A DNA stretch of 64,000 nucleotides, from assembly GCA_002633005.1 (NCBI GenBank), contig NMRA01000326.1, positions 214,680-278,679 of the forward strand. Direction: 5' to 3'. Within the stretch, counting starts at the first letter, position 1. Each line of letters starts with the position of its first letter. The notes under the pieces are model-generated. The model did no database searches. It saw only the letters and a list, made by a program, of their open reading frames with translations, and was not told the DNA's origin. The position numbers and the translations under genes are program-made. This DNA comes from Phoronis australis. Its lineage: Eukaryota; Phoronida; Phoronidae. Shown in pieces: positions 21,431 to 34,215 of this stretch.

Positions 21431-23590
21431 CTAAAACAATATTAAGAGACCTGCTTGTTTATGATCCATTGCGTTTGCGCGCGAAACCTACTTCTTTTTG
21501 TAATGTTTATTACACGTTTTATATTTTGTGCAATTGGTTCTTAACAAATTTGTTGTATTTAAAATACTCTTCAAATGCCCAAAACACCAAATCCGTTTTT
21601 CGTGTTAGAAATAATGACGGGTTGCTTAAGAAATCGTCTTTTAAGACTTAAAAGTCAGTTTGACAAAGAGAGAATTATGAGTTTCTGAGTGATTCACTAA
21701 GGCTTCGATTTAAATTCACATCTTACCAGCAGATTCTGTTTTTTCATAGTCACTCAGGTTCCATTTTCTTTAAAAAATGAAGTAAATTTTCTTCATTGTA
21801 CAATGAAGCAGGCGACGGAAACGGAGTCGTAGTGCGCAGCGCCACTGCCGGTCGCCTGGGATATCGCGGGAGAGGAATACTTCCGTTACGAATAAGCCGC
21901 GTTCCGAATTTGACGCTTGAAATTGGATCTGAGCCCCACCCACCCCAACCCTAAAACTGCACACATTTAAATCTTGTTTCATCCGTATAATTTTAATTAT
22001 CGGGGTTAATTAATAAACTCAACATTTCCCTACNGTTCGCCAGCTTGAGTGGCTCGGCCGTTGCTAGGCTGGATACTACCGGGTTCATGAACTCGGTTTA
22101 TTTACGAGTTTTCAGGGCCTCCACTGGGGGCGCCAGTATGCTTGTGACGTCAGTGGACAAAAGGGGAATTGGCCAACATTCACCATTCTGCGCTAAGCAC
22201 GCAGGGAACCAGCGAGACGATGTGGTTCCACTTCCTGTGGTGGGCTCAGTATACATAAAAGTGGAATCGGGGCAGTAATGAAATACGGAATGCATGCATA
22301 CAAATTAAGTGAACTTGTTCCGTCTATGATAGAACTGGTCAAAAGAATTTTTTTGTTTTTTTTTAAATCGGAAAGGCCAACGAAATTACAAGAAGGCAGC
22401 TGAGAAAGTGTGCTGTGGTATACCCTGACAATTCTAGAAACTTTCTACAGGAGACAGGGTGCCACTCGGGATGACCGCTATAGTCCCTCACCACGGCGTT
22501 CGGAAGGATTAATACTACCTTTTGTTCGCAATGACCAGTATCTCAGAATCTTGTGTGTATACATGTACGACTTCTCTCGCTATACGTTAAAAGTCAGCGA
22601 CATACCCAGTCCGCTATGTGCTAATTGGAATGGCAGTTATCTCACATTCTCTCGCCATCCGTAGAGAATGAGTCTAATACAGATACTGGGGCGGATTCAG
22701 GAATTTGATTTAGGGGCCTATTAGAGTCACATATTCATTCAAGTGAACATAACATAAACCCACGTTAGTATCTCTGAATATATGAGAGTGTGTAAACTGT
22801 ATGCATACGGAGCAACAGAACTACTCAAATAACCACTAAGAACTTAGGGTTCACAACAAATTAGCGACCCCACCTCGTAGCCACAGCTGCGTCTCAAACG
22901 TTGACGTGACACTAAGGAAGCTCAAGAAGTGGCGCGGACTTGGTGGTAACCCGAATCTTCTGACCACCACGAGATTAAAGGAATCGCCGCGACTGGCGGA
23001 AGGGTTTGTGACAACTTGGTATTGTCCCCTGCAGGCAAAAATGAAACAAGCAAATTTCAAGTGACCAAACTGTAGTGAACGAATTTTGAGCATGCTCCCA
23101 ATTTAACAACATTATTTGTTATGGGTCGCGAGTAGCGGTACGTGTCTCTACCCAATCTCGACACCAGCGAATCTGTAAAGGGCGTCACGCTTACTTAAGA
23201 TTTTCAATTTAAATTGAATTTTTGCATGCATCTAGTTAAAATTGAATATATTGATTTCATCTTCAAGTGATTTTTCTTCACGTGAGTACACTGTTGGACG
23301 GTTTTGATAGATCTGACACGCGTTTGTACAGTAGCTTACGCTGTGCGGTAATTAGTGACTTCCACTCCATTCAAGCTGTGTTCCTAATGGAAAATATTTG
23401 TTTTGCTTGAGCATTGCCTCTACCCCATCCACCTATATTGATTTATGTAGGATGACGGAATTAATATTTGAATCATTAACACTGTGAACAGTGAGTTTTC
23501 TCTTTGTTTTTAAGAGAAAGCTTAAAGAGGATGTAGATATATAAATTAGATACTGAAACAGTACAGGCACACTAGTTGGTGTGTCTAACG
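21430..23590. other. Intergenic, no gene recognised
   Basis: No coding exon found. A partial MITE end (GGGGCGGATTCAGGAATTT) lies near 22689. An ambiguous base N lies at 22034. Confidence 0.4.
22034..22034. other. Ambiguous base N
   Basis: A single undetermined base in intergenic sequence. Confidence 0.95.
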
Positions 23591-23591
23591 T

Positions 23592-23785
23592 TCAGACTGG
23601 CAACAGGTAGGTCCGAGGTGCATGCTTATTGTGTTTCTCAGTTTCATCATGCGGTGTAAAAGCTTTCACTGTCCGCTTTCTGTAGTAACATAACAGTCGT
23701 AAAATGTGTTCTAATGTCTCTTGTTCACGATATCCCACACTACATGCATCACTTAAACTTATTTTTATTTTATGAAGAAATGAGC
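23592..23785 (-). pseudogene. Non-LTR retrotransposon ORF2 C-terminal remnant
   Basis: A minus-strand frame ending at TGA (complement at 23592-23594) reads through CSVGYREQETLEHIL and CYYRKRTVKAF. This matches the C-terminal zinc-binding tail of jockey/I-type LINE polymerases (CxxGYxEQTxEHxLxxCxxYxxxR). It has no start codon and carries no polymerase domain here, so it is a 5'-truncated copy of a different LINE type from the one at 7168-7395. Confidence 0.6.
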
Positions 23786-24078
23786 ATATTTCTAAAGTTA
23801 TATAGAAGATCCTACCCTGCAGCCAATGTATATTTCAACGTAGGCAACACGTAGCCCCTCGGTTGGCCGGTTAAGGACTACAATACTTCCCATCGCTTTA
23901 TGTACGCATTTCGTTCCATGTATTTTAAACGGGCGATAGGCCAGATGAGTTTCCACCTCCTCAAAATACATTCCATACTTAAAATTATCATTTAAAAAGC
24001 ACGTACTTTCTTCATTGGTCCTTTCTACTTCTATACATATGTTCAATGAAGTTTAGTTGTGAGAATTAAGGTGACTTT

Positions 24079-24346
24079 CAGGGGCGGATCCAGGATAATA
24101 ACCAGAATTTTGGCAGATGGGCGCGCGCAGCCTGAAATGTAGGGTGCAGGGGTCTCGAATTTTTGGGTTTGCGGGCCTTTTAACTAAAAAAAACAGTGAA
24201 CGGTGCATTGTTTATTCACCCCCCGAGCCACCCTGGTTGCGCTCTTGTGCTAGTCAGCGATTCGCACCCAAACTGCCAAATGGTATCTCGTAGAATTTTA
24301 GGGGGGGGGGGCACGGCCCCCTTGCCCCCCCCTTAATCCGCCACTG
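24079..24346. mobile_element. hAT5-like MITE copy C, 268 bp
   Basis: Left end CAGGGGCGGATCCAGG, right end TTAATCCGCCACTG, with the 5-bp duplication ACTTT at 24074-24078 and 24347-24351. The interior differs from the other copies, so only the ends define membership. Confidence 0.8.
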
Positions 24347-24351
24347 ACTTT

Positions 24352-25504
24352 GACAAGAATTAGAACCCAACTTTTTTGGTTGCCATTAACTTTTTCACCG
24401 TGCGCGCGATAACCACAAACTACGTCAACTGAGTCACGTGAGTTAGGCAAAGACTAGCGCGAGACTGAGCGAAGTGCGTGACGCTAGCGCGTGACACTTG
24501 CAAAATAGCATGAGAAGGTATCAGGTGAAATATGTAAGATTTGTGTCCCTTGGACTTTTTATTCGTCAAGATGCGTGATTTCACGTAACTTCCTCAAAAT
24601 GGCAACCAATAAGAGAAACTCGAGCAAACCGCGACATAATTTCTTCGATTTGTTCAAATTATTGTGACTGACTCGTCTCCAGACTTATGGTATGAGGTGT
24701 TTATAACTCCATGTGCATATATGCATGTTTCATTTGATTTTAATTCCTGTATTTTGAAATGAGTAACTTTTTGTGGGATGTACTATCGCCCTTGTATGCC
24801 AGCGGCATCCAGGACGATGTAATTGCCTAATTTCAACGCTGCAGATAAAAGATGTTTGGTCATTTTTATCTATCAGAAGCTTCTTACCTCAGTGCAAATT
24901 TCGGATAGGTAGTTGGAGTAATTAAAATATCAGTTTTTGTAAACGCCACTGCATCCTTGATTTTCACAAAAAATATTATTGCATGACACTGCCCAAAAGG
25001 TCCAATTAATATGTAAAGATGTCTAATTTTGGATTAATGCTTTAACAGCTTTCAATCTTTTGAATAATTGAAACTATTTCCCTGTTGGATTAATTAGCCA
25101 TTTATACAGCTTCTTTAGTCCATTTCCTGTTTATGTTATTATTACGTCCTTAACATTGCACAAAATTAGCTGACAAGAAGGGTTTCATTATTACACCGTT
25201 ATTTTTCGCGTTTTGTAACACTCTTGGTTTTTAGAATTAAAAAAATATTCTAAACATGTTAAGCATGCAATTAAATGATAATTACTTATGAAGTGAATTG
25301 TTTATATTTTGTTTCTGTTCTAACAAACACCTTCAAGAGTTGACGAAGGGCTTTCCAATAATACGACTTTGGTGAAATTCTATTGAAAAACTGCGGAGTT
25401 GGCAAAATTCTTAGTGACCACAAAAAGGTGACACTTTTCCCAAAGGCATAGTGATAAAATATATATTTGTAATTTATCCTAGGCGCATGATTTTGGTATC
25501 ATAT
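24352..25504. other. Intergenic, nothing recognised
   Basis: AT-rich sequence with no supported coding frame or repeat boundary. Confidence 0.4.
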
Positions 25505-25905
25505 TAGAGCCCAGGGCCCGGTCTCCAATCTCCGTACTCAAACTAATACTCATACTGGAGATTTCATACTTAAAATTGTGCTCACTGGAGTCGTACTCAA
25601 AAAAGCGTAACTAATGTCGCATTTCGAGTTGACTCCAAACGTACTCAAATCTGACACTAATACTCGAGTTGCTATGGAACTCTTTATGATGTGAAATGCA
25701 AAACCACGCAAAGTCGCGCTGATTCATCGCTCCCTATTGGCATAGACCACCCCAGCAACAACATTATCGTCTGTTGTCATTACAACTACTAGGGTAGGCA
25801 TATGACGTGGAATTCTGTGTGTTCTGTAACTGTTATTCATTTTTTTCAGTTTCAATACAATGTTCTTATACCATTGATACATTTGACAATTATTAAGCTT
25901 GGTGA
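25505..25905. repeat. Inverted repeat arm 1-left (partner 37467-37835)
   Basis: It begins GGGCCCGGTCTCCAATCTCC and is matched, reverse-complemented, by 37467-37835, which ends in the complement GGAGATTGGCGACCGGGCCC. Similarity is clear over about 370-400 bp. Both arms contain a short frame on the outward strand with WYKNIVLKLKKMNNSYR-type sequence, but the right copy has lost one A of the run and is frameshifted. This may be the terminal repeat of a large element; no target duplication is evident. Confidence 0.65.
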
Positions 25906-26655
25906 ACTCTGAATGCCTGCACATGTATTGTTTTTTAAGTCACGCGCCAAATATCAACTAACTTGATACATCCCGGTAAAATACAAAGATACAGTATCAA
26001 AGTTTTGACATCAGCGTAGGCCTACACAGCAATGGGTTCTATATCAATACTAAATTAGCAAGAGAGAACAGGGGTTCTTTGATGTGATAAGCTGTTACAA
26101 ATTTCTTAAAGAGATTGGTTCACAGCAATTTGGTTTAGTTAACATGTAAACCCATGTGTTGACTGTTAATAAAGTTTGCTTATAAACCATATTTCTTTTT
26201 ATTTCATACCCCATATTTTTCAATTATTCGTTTAAAACACGCTCCCACTTCCCCACAAAATTTTGAGAACAGAAAATTTTGAACTTCGGCTATCTTCGGA
26301 AACACGTCACATCAGGAACACATCAGGAATTCCTGAGCCGATCACTGCCGAGTCTCAGACAGTGGCCATAGATTTGTACTCTTGGCTGGGACTATCTGGC
26401 ACAAATGGACTCTTTGTGTTTGTTAGAATCTTTATTATGCAACTTTTGCCCATTAATTCTCTGAAATGCGACACATATGCAAATGGTCATTTGTGTTGAC
26501 ATAAACATTTTACAATAGTTAGTAGGGACTTGACCTGATCATTGCCGAGTCAGCCTGACCGAGTCCACAGTGTCCACTGCTGTGTGCTAAGAGGAGTACT
26601 TTTTTAAATGTAGACGGATTTTTAGATTTAAACTGGAGTAAGTATTTGAAGAAGA

Positions 26656-26880
26656 ATGCCTGACCGTTGTGTAGTTGGAGACTGTGGCAATACGCCAAGA
26701 ACTGGTGTATCTTTACACAAGTTTCCCACTGATCCAAGACTGCGTCGCAAGTGAGAAGACTTTGCGAAGTCCACGTGTGGAGCGTCGCCGTATTCGGTAG
26801 TATGTAGCGAACATATTTCTATGGATTGCTTCTAGAACGACAACCTGTGATACGAGTATGGTTGTAAACCAGAATGAGTG
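26656..26880 (+). pseudogene. THAP-domain gene remnant with in-frame stop
   Basis: The ATG at 26656 opens a frame beginning with the THAP hallmark MPDRCVVGDCGN (C-x4-C type) and continuing through a basic segment LHKFPTDPRLRRK. A TGA at 26752-26754 falls exactly where the domain has its invariant Trp, consistent with TGG to TGA. Further along, VCSEHISMDCF supplies the CxxH half of the C2CH zinc site, in a shifted context followed by more stops. THAP domains here belong to transposases (Kolobok or P-type), and no transposase core was recognised downstream. Confidence 0.7.
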
Positions 26881-27234
26881 AACTTGTAGAGAGTAAACGG
26901 TAGATGCCGTCGCTTTCCAGAAGCTAGTGGGCCTTGAGCTAGTATTAACAACCTAACATTCAAAACGGCGGATAGCATCGACGGACACTGTCCGACAGGA
27001 TTAGTGCTAGAAGTAATCAGTAGATTGCTTTTCTTTTGAATTACAGTTTTTGCTACATTCCGGTAAGTGTTTGCAGGTGGATGGGCTGAATAGGTTGAAA
27101 CTCGTTATCTGTCTATGCAATCCATTGAATTTTAGCTCTTCGATCGCTAGCTGGACTAAATGAACTGTAAGTGTAGGGCTGTACAATCGATTTTTTTCGA
27201 TTTGCAAAAGTACTTCAATGTAATCGGAAAAATA

Positions 27235-27600
27235 ATGCATCCCACTGTTATTGTTTACAATCCGACTCCATTAACGTACATACTTAATACTACTATTTTC
27301 TGAATCCTCTAGTCATGGTGATTGTACTGATTGGTCGATTATTATTCACAATTTCCGAGTTTTTCCAAAGCGTTCATTTGTAACGCGGCAGGATTGATAA
27401 CTAACGGTTAACTGGGAGATGTCAAGTGTTTTCGAGAACGACATTTGTCCGCGAGAATGTTGTACTTCAACTTGGAATCCTCAAGAATAAGCGGAAGTGA
27501 GTGTTGCGTGAACTTGAAATTCCAAGATCAAGCAAGTGATCTTGAGATTAAGCAAACTGCCAAACCCCGTACGTGAACTTGGAATCTTGCGTGAACTTGG
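27235..27600. repeat. Inverted repeat arm 2-left (partner 33740-34215)
   Basis: Sequence from TTGTTTACAATCCGACTCC through the Cys-free AT-rich stretch to TTGTACTTCAACTTGGAATC reappears reverse-complemented at 33740-34215. The first 70 bp are nearly identical; the rest is patchy. The arms enclose about 6.1 kb containing the tandem array at 27950-29330. Confidence 0.65.
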
Positions 27601-27949
27601 AATTAAGCGGCTGCCTGGCACACAATCACAGAACAAGGCTCTTGGGCTGAAATGGTTACTGAATCGGTAGGCTACGGAGAGAAAAGATTTCTAAAAAATC
27701 GAGATAAAGCTTCCGTGGCCTGGTCATGAATACTGGTTAGTACCGAGGGACTGGAATAAAAAATCATTTAAGAACTGTATTGTGATTACATGTTCCCTAA
27801 GTTATGCATCGGGCACACAAGGTCATAGCCACACGGCTACGGTGGCCATTTGAGTCGTATTATTTTCTGTGTTGCTGCCTATTTCAATATAAAAATAAAG
27901 CTGGATGCTTGAATTTAGTGCCTGGTTGACGTTTGATCAAGGGGTGAAA

Positions 27950-29330
27950 TAAACATTCTCTAACTGGCTGCATTACATTTTAAATGTTTTTTCTATTACC
28001 TTTAGAGCACTTCTGAGCGCATTCGCAGTTCTTTCTACCTAATTCCGTGTTTAAGCAAGCCACACTGGTTGCTTAAACTTGGAATAATTTCTTCTCTAAA
28101 AAATTCGCGATGTGAACCAAACCTTCTCTTAATGATAGCAATACAATGTAAATGCATTTTCTATTACTTTATTTCTGCTTTTGTTGATAAAGGAAGTTAT
28201 TACACCCGAAAATTTCAAATTTCAGTTGATCCATTCTTGTTGTTTTATTTACCGAGTTCTATTACTTTCGAACACCTATGAATGCATTCGCAGTTGTTTT
28301 CTACCCAATTCCAAGTTTAAGCAAGGGCGTGGCTCGCTTCAACTTGGAATAACTCAATTTCTTCTTCACAAAAACTCACGCGGTGAACCAAACATTCTCT
28401 GACTGGTCGCAATACATTTTAAATGCTTTTTTCTATTACCTTTAGAATACTTCTGAGCGCATTCGCATTTTTTAACCCCGTAAATTCAAAGTTTAAGCAA
28501 GATACGCCCTTGCTTTAACTTGGAATACCAGTAATTCAATTTCTGCTTTATAAAAAATCCCATAGTGAACCAAACATTCGGTAACTGGTTGCAAGACATT
28601 TTAAACGCATTTTCTAATAATTTTGGAACACTTCAGTTTTTTCTACCCAATTCCAAGTTTAAGCAAGGGCGTGGCTCGCTTAAACTTGGAATAATACAGT
28701 TTCCGCTTTACAAAAAATCACGTGGTTAACCAAACATTCGTTCACTTGTTCCAATACATTGTAAATGCATTTTCTATTACTTTTGAAACATCCCTGAATG
28801 CATATCGTAGTTTTTTGTACCCAATTCCAAGTTTAAGCAAGCCACGCCCTGGCTTAAACTTTCTTTACAAAAAATCGTGTGGTGTAGCAAATATTCTCTG
28901 ACCAGTTACAGTATGTTATAAATGCATTTTCTATTACGTTTGGAACACCTCTGAATGCATTCTCAACTGTTTTCTACCCAATTCCAAGTTTAAGCAAGCT
29001 ACGCCCTTGCTTAAACTTGAAATGATTGTTTATTAGATTTACAAAATCACTTAGTGAACCAAACATTTTCTGGCTGGTTAAAATATGTTGTAAGCACAAC
29101 TTTTTTCTGATCTTAAGACTTTATTGAACACGTTAACAATTATTTTCTTCCGAATTCCACGTTTAAGCAGGCCGTTTTATTTTCGCTTTACAATCCCTTT
29201 GTTGTGAATTAAGCATTCCCTGAAAGATTATAAGACATTATGAACAATTTTTTTCTATCCCTGTAAATTATTGGCGATTAATTTTTACCCAATGCCAAGT
29301 TTAAAAGATGACTGTAGTAAAAATAATGCA
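27950..29330. repeat. Tandem array, about 160-bp monomer with internal hairpin
   Basis: Eight or nine diverged monomers. The marker ACATT(C)...ACTGGTTGCAATACATTTTAA recurs at about 27957, 28116, 28391, 28575, 28733, 28891, 29063 and 29212, so the unit is 150-185 bp (one interval of 275). Each unit carries an inverted repeat based on ATTCCAAGTTTAAGC and GCTTAAACTTGGAAT; the clearest is 28650-28692, a 15-bp perfect stem with a 13-base loop. A decayed outlying monomer lies near 29880-30040. Non-coding; the frames seen in it are by-products. Confidence 0.8.
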
Positions 29331-29560
29331 GCAGTAAACCGGCTCTAACATACACATAAGACTTAAATTTGCCCGAGTTGCGCTCCAAACAAAACTGACT
29401 CACATTTTATTATAAAAACACTAATGCTGACAGCAATCTCTGATTGGCTGATATGTCAGTGGTTGACAGGGCATCGACTGCTTATCACATATTTCTGCTC
29501 CATATTGGAGCATTGAGTGGATAGAGTTTACATTGCATTTTAAAATTGTAGCACCGATTC

Positions 29561-29715
29561 CAGTGGCAGATTTAGAGGGGGGCCAAGGGGGCCATGGCCC
29601 CCCTAAAATTCTCCAAGATTCCATTGGGCAGTTCGGTAGTGCCAATGTCTGACAGGCAAAACCCTGGCTAATACTCTGCCTTGCCCCCCAACTCAAAATC
29701 CTGGATCCTCCCATG
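29561..29715. mobile_element. hAT5-like MITE copy D, 155 bp
   Basis: Begins CAGTGGCAGATTTAGAGGGG and ends CTGGATCCTCCCATG; flanks GATTC (29556-29560) and GATTT (29716-29720) are a 5-bp duplication with one mismatch. Same subfamily as copy F (43612-43774), sharing CTAAAATTCTCC and AGATTCCATT. Confidence 0.7.
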
Positions 29716-30040
29716 GATTTTTATTATTTACTGTTTGCCAGTGTTTTAAAAAATTCTCATGCCTTTTTGTATGGCACCTAGTTGTTCAAACTATGCGAAA
29801 AAGGTGTCGTCGAAGAGGGCGGACATACAACACAATCCGTTGCCCTTGCCGTGATACAAAGCTGTATGCTAAATTAATTCAAAGCAAAATACTGTTCCCT
29901 TTAATAAGCAAACTTGGAATCAATGTCTTTTCATTTCACAAAAAACTAAGTGGTGAAGCAAGCTTTCTCTCGCAGATTACAATAAACTGTAAACGCAATT
30001 CCTGTTCTTGAGACAACTCTAACACATCAGCAATGTCTTC

Positions 30041-32267
30041 TACATAATTTCAATTTTCACCAGTACTTAAACAGTATGGGGTTTCCCATTTTCAATTGTA
30101 TAAAAAATTTTAATACCTTTAATGAGACACTTTCATAGTCAAAAATGAAATTCTCGAGTTGGGCCCATTCTTTTTGGGAAGCTCAGGGGGCAACGGAAAA
30201 CATGTTCTCCATGTTAGTGCAGGTGGATCGTAGTCTCTCACTGGAGATGATGTATGTTACAAGGAAAATGGTGGGTAGTTTTTAAAGATATTTAAAAATA
30301 AGAATTTGACTTTGCTTTAACAATATCTGCATGGACAGGTCTAAGTTTTTATTTTTTCCAACATACCACCAAATTATAATACAACATAAAACATACTCTG
30401 TAAAGATACGAAGGCTGGCATACAGTATTTTTCAAACTAAACTACACAATGTCGTATTTGTTTCTTTTCCAATAGAATCCAATCCAATTCTAGCTAAATT
30501 TCAACAAAAACAATTTATTGCGCAAGACCAGTCCCAAAAAAATTAAGGATTAGACAAAATGTCGAAATTCAACTCTGACAAAAGTTCGACTACGTAAACT
30601 GACAAATTATTCTGGTTAGAAGTTTATCCAAATTTGGCAGTCTTGGAAACTTCTGTTGAAGTCTGTCTGTTGGCATCAGGTGATACATAGTTACATCTAA
30701 AAGGCTCTCTGTCCCCACCAAGGTTTGAACCCAGGACTTTCTGCTTACCCGTTAGCCAACACCTGATGTGATCAACATATGGCGTATGTGAAGACCAACA
30801 GTTATACGACATCATTCACTGCGCAGTAAAAGAAAAGTGTTCAAGCATCAGGTTAAGGTTATGGGAGATCCTAGACAAATGTCTAAACTTGGTAAGGCGG
30901 AAAACATATCTTGCCAATGGTTAATAGGATTCCAATAAAAACTTTCAGATCTTGTACTTTATGCACTTTTCCCCATCAGGCTTTTAGATTGTCTTTTGAC
31001 TGATCTACTTTGGCATGGGAGGGCTAGCTAAAATAGGGGCTTTCAGTTATTTCATGAAAAACTCAAACATTGATTAAAACGAGAAGGGTTACTAAAAAAA
31101 CAGAATCGGCATTTTTCAGATTCCATCTTGAACATTTATACAAAAAGAAAATCGGTCATGTTATCTACTCCACTGTTTTGTTATGAATGTATTCCCTTTT
31201 CCGGAATCTTATTAAAATATGGTCAAGGGACCCAATTAATGGCAGATTGATATATAAAGTCATTATATACAGACTCTCTACTTTCATGAATTAAAGTAGT
31301 GTTTTAGAAAGTTAAATTCCAAAGTTTGTAGATATTTGTCAGTAAGGTGCCACATAACCTTATGTCCTGACATTAAATTTTGGGTTGCTCATGCTGTTTC
31401 ATTACATGACAACTAATACTTCTGTCCTTTGATTGTCTGGAGCACAATTTGATAATTTTGACCCACCACCCTGTGGAATAACACTTTTCATTTACGCCAC
31501 CAGGATGTCACGCAACTAGCAATGCGACCAATCAAATACCATGAAAATCATAAACCCTGACAACAAAGTGAGCAGACAATGTCAGTACATCAAACTTAGC
31601 ATTAAAGAAGCATCAGTAGCCATTTAATAAAAGAAATATAGACTGATCATTAGGTTACATAGACCTGAGAGGGACATATGCTGCATTTAAGGTGATTGAT
31701 TCATTGGCAAGCAGCTTCAAATGCTGTAACAACAATGAAATGGGGTCCTCCAACTTTGGCTAATCTGTTGACCTACAGACAGGGCACAGTAGCACGAATG
31801 GTTATCACCGATTCTGTGTAAGCGATAAAGATGTTCACTAACATGTTCTGTCAATGAGACAAGTTGTGTGTCCCTGATTTAGTAGCTTGAACGTGCTGTG
31901 TCAGTTGAGGGCAACTCTTCCTCTTATCCATGACTTTCTGGAAGACAGGAAGCTGCTTGGAACCTGTTTAAAATAAGTAGAATAGTTTAAATTCCTTTTA
32001 TGCAAACACGATAATCAATCAAAAATACGCATTACAGACAAAATTGTTTTCATGTTGACGTGCATAATACCTGTGAAAAATACATATACAACGAGTATTG
32101 AAAAGTGAAAAAGGATCCAGATTTATTGTCAATAGTTGAATGTTGTATCTATAAGAAAATCAAGTAATTGGAAAATCTATTATTCTCTGTTTCCAGATTT
32201 TGACAATTTATTTGTCAGCACATTGAAACAGGATCACTCATCGCATTCATGTATTTTATGTACTATA
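30041..32267. other. Intergenic, SINE remnant only
   Basis: Apart from the SINE head at 30700-30775 no feature is supported. Confidence 0.4.
30700..30775 (-). mobile_element. tRNA-derived SINE head
   Basis: Minus strand: A-box-like TTGGCTAACGGGTAAGCAG and a B-box-like GGTTCAAACC at tRNA spacing, with AGTCCTGGGTT between them as in the SINE at 3387-3531. An inverted CATCAGGTG/CACCTGATG flanks the head. No target duplication found. Confidence 0.5.
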
Positions 32268-32564
32268 CAGGGGCGGATCTAGGATACCATACATGTTGCC
32301 TCAGGGAATTGGGCAAAGCGCGATCCTATATGCACAGGGGGCCCGAAAGTTGTGGGAGCTGAGGATGAGGACCTTCTGTTCAGAAAATTTAACGGTGGAC
32401 TAAAAAAAACGGAAACACGATTCCACCGCAATGTGGGATCTGAGCCCCCCCATCCGCTACCAGTCCTAATTAGTGAACTCTCTTTTTCTTCGCACTTCAC
32501 GCTCTTTCTGTTTCATTTTGCTGGCGGCAGCCAAGGGGCGGGAGGGGGTGGGCCCCCGCCTATG
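32268..32564. mobile_element. hAT5-like MITE copy E, 297 bp
   Basis: Left end CAGGGGCGGATCTAGG, right end CCCCCGCCTATG, with CTATA duplicated at 32263-32267 and 32565-32569. The interior is collinear with copy A in opposite orientation. Confidence 0.8.
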
Positions 32565-32569
32565 CTATA

Positions 32570-33739
32570 GACAACTAAATACAACCTATAAATGAAAGCG
32601 TTGATGGATCAAACACGTTCCTGATAGAAGACAACCTTCAAGGACAATGACAACCGCATAAAAAGCTGAAAATCACCTATCTTGCATAACGAAAAAACAT
32701 TAACACAACTTAGATATGTCATTACCTCTGTATGCTCCTCTCTCAAATGGAAACATTTGTATCAAACATTAGTGTATGCCACCATGTTTCAGTCCAGTTG
32801 TTAAATGTTATCAACTGTATTTAGAGACGTCGACAACCTGCAAAAGATGCATATGCATATGTTACCTCACTCAGTCTAACATGGTTGATTTTCAAACAGC
32901 GAATGCTGGGCAGTGGTTTGTAAGCTATTGTGCCAAAGCAAGTGGTATGGACAGTATTATTTCACTGGGCCACTTTTATCTGTCTTTACATACTTTGGCG
33001 TAATGTTATGTGGGTCTGTACTGAGCAGAGAAAGGCAAAAGTATCGTAGGCCAGAAAAGTCTAATCATCTCTATGAGAACATTCAAAACCTGTCAACAGA
33101 ACTTCAGAGAGTTGTGTTCTGTAACTTTTGTCATATTGCCATCAATATTTAGACCTGATGACATCACACAGCATACCAATGAAAAACTAATTTTCACTAA
33201 ATTGCACGTTTAAAAATGAAACAAGTATTTCCACTTTATTTGCCAAAAATAACGCTTTTACTCAACAAGCGTTATCTGAACTTCTTCCTTAATCAGATAA
33301 GAAAGAATTACATATCCCTGCTTAGGCCGTCATGCTGACAACGATTGGAGATGGCATAAGTGAGATATAAATGAAAACACTTCCACCAATTACGAGCAAA
33401 TTGCGAGCTCCAAGCACTGGCGTATACACGGGATGTGAGGTGGCAGGTACAACGGGGCATGACAAACTATTCAATGCAAATCCCCTCTCGGTACGGTACA
33501 TTCATTGTATCCTAGCTCTTAATGATCTTAATCCTTTTCATTGCAAAGATCCCAGATTGCCAGTCATTTCAGCCCCTCGGTCACAAACCCAACCATCCCA
33601 GTCAAACCATCTTTGGAAACAATTACCAAGACTAGAATAACATACAGAATGGGCAATAAAAATAATTAAAGCAGAAACAATAACTCACGACAAACGAATT
33701 CATGTCCACCATTCGAAATTTTAGTTAACAGTTGCACAC
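32570..33739. other. Intergenic, nothing recognised
   Basis: Several short open frames on the plus strand without family resemblance; no repeat boundary identified. Confidence 0.4.
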
Positions 33740-34215
33740 TAGATGTCGCAAGTGCTTGCTTAATCTCAAGATCACTTGCGTGAACTTGGAATAGAAATTT
33801 TTCATGATTCCAAGTTGAAGTACAAGAACACACACTCTCGTGTTTTTTCTAATGAAGTTTTGAAGAGGGAATCCTTTATAAATGACTATTACTGTTTCTT
33901 ACTCAGAGTTTCCCTAACATGCCACGCGGTATTTTCAACATACTAGCCAATTTTGGGGTCTTTTTGACACAAGCGTGAGCGTTGTAGTTATCATTCCTGC
34001 CGACAGTTGTCGCAGTTTTATAATGGCGGTCACTCGAGATCGGCTGCCGCAAATGAACACCTCGTAAAAACGGTGAATGCATGAATAAAAAGAGCCTAAT
34101 CGGTACGAGTAATACATTTTTGGAATCACCATGATCACTAATGACGAGAGGATTCAGAAAATATTAATATCAAGTATGTACGTTAATGGAGTCGGATTGT
34201 AAACAATAATCCATC
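33740..34215. repeat. Inverted repeat arm 2-right (partner 27235-27600)
   Basis: Reverse complement of the left arm. It retains GATTCCAAGTTGAAGTACAA and GGAGTCGGATTGTAAACAA. The motif TTCCAAGTT, also the core of the tandem monomers, occurs in both arms, which suggests arms and array belong to one element. Confidence 0.6.

Noticed and set aside
28650-28692. Rho-independent-like terminator or CRISPR-like repeat
   Set aside because: It is one monomer hairpin of a eukaryotic tandem array; there are no spacers of uniform unique sequence and no cas genes.
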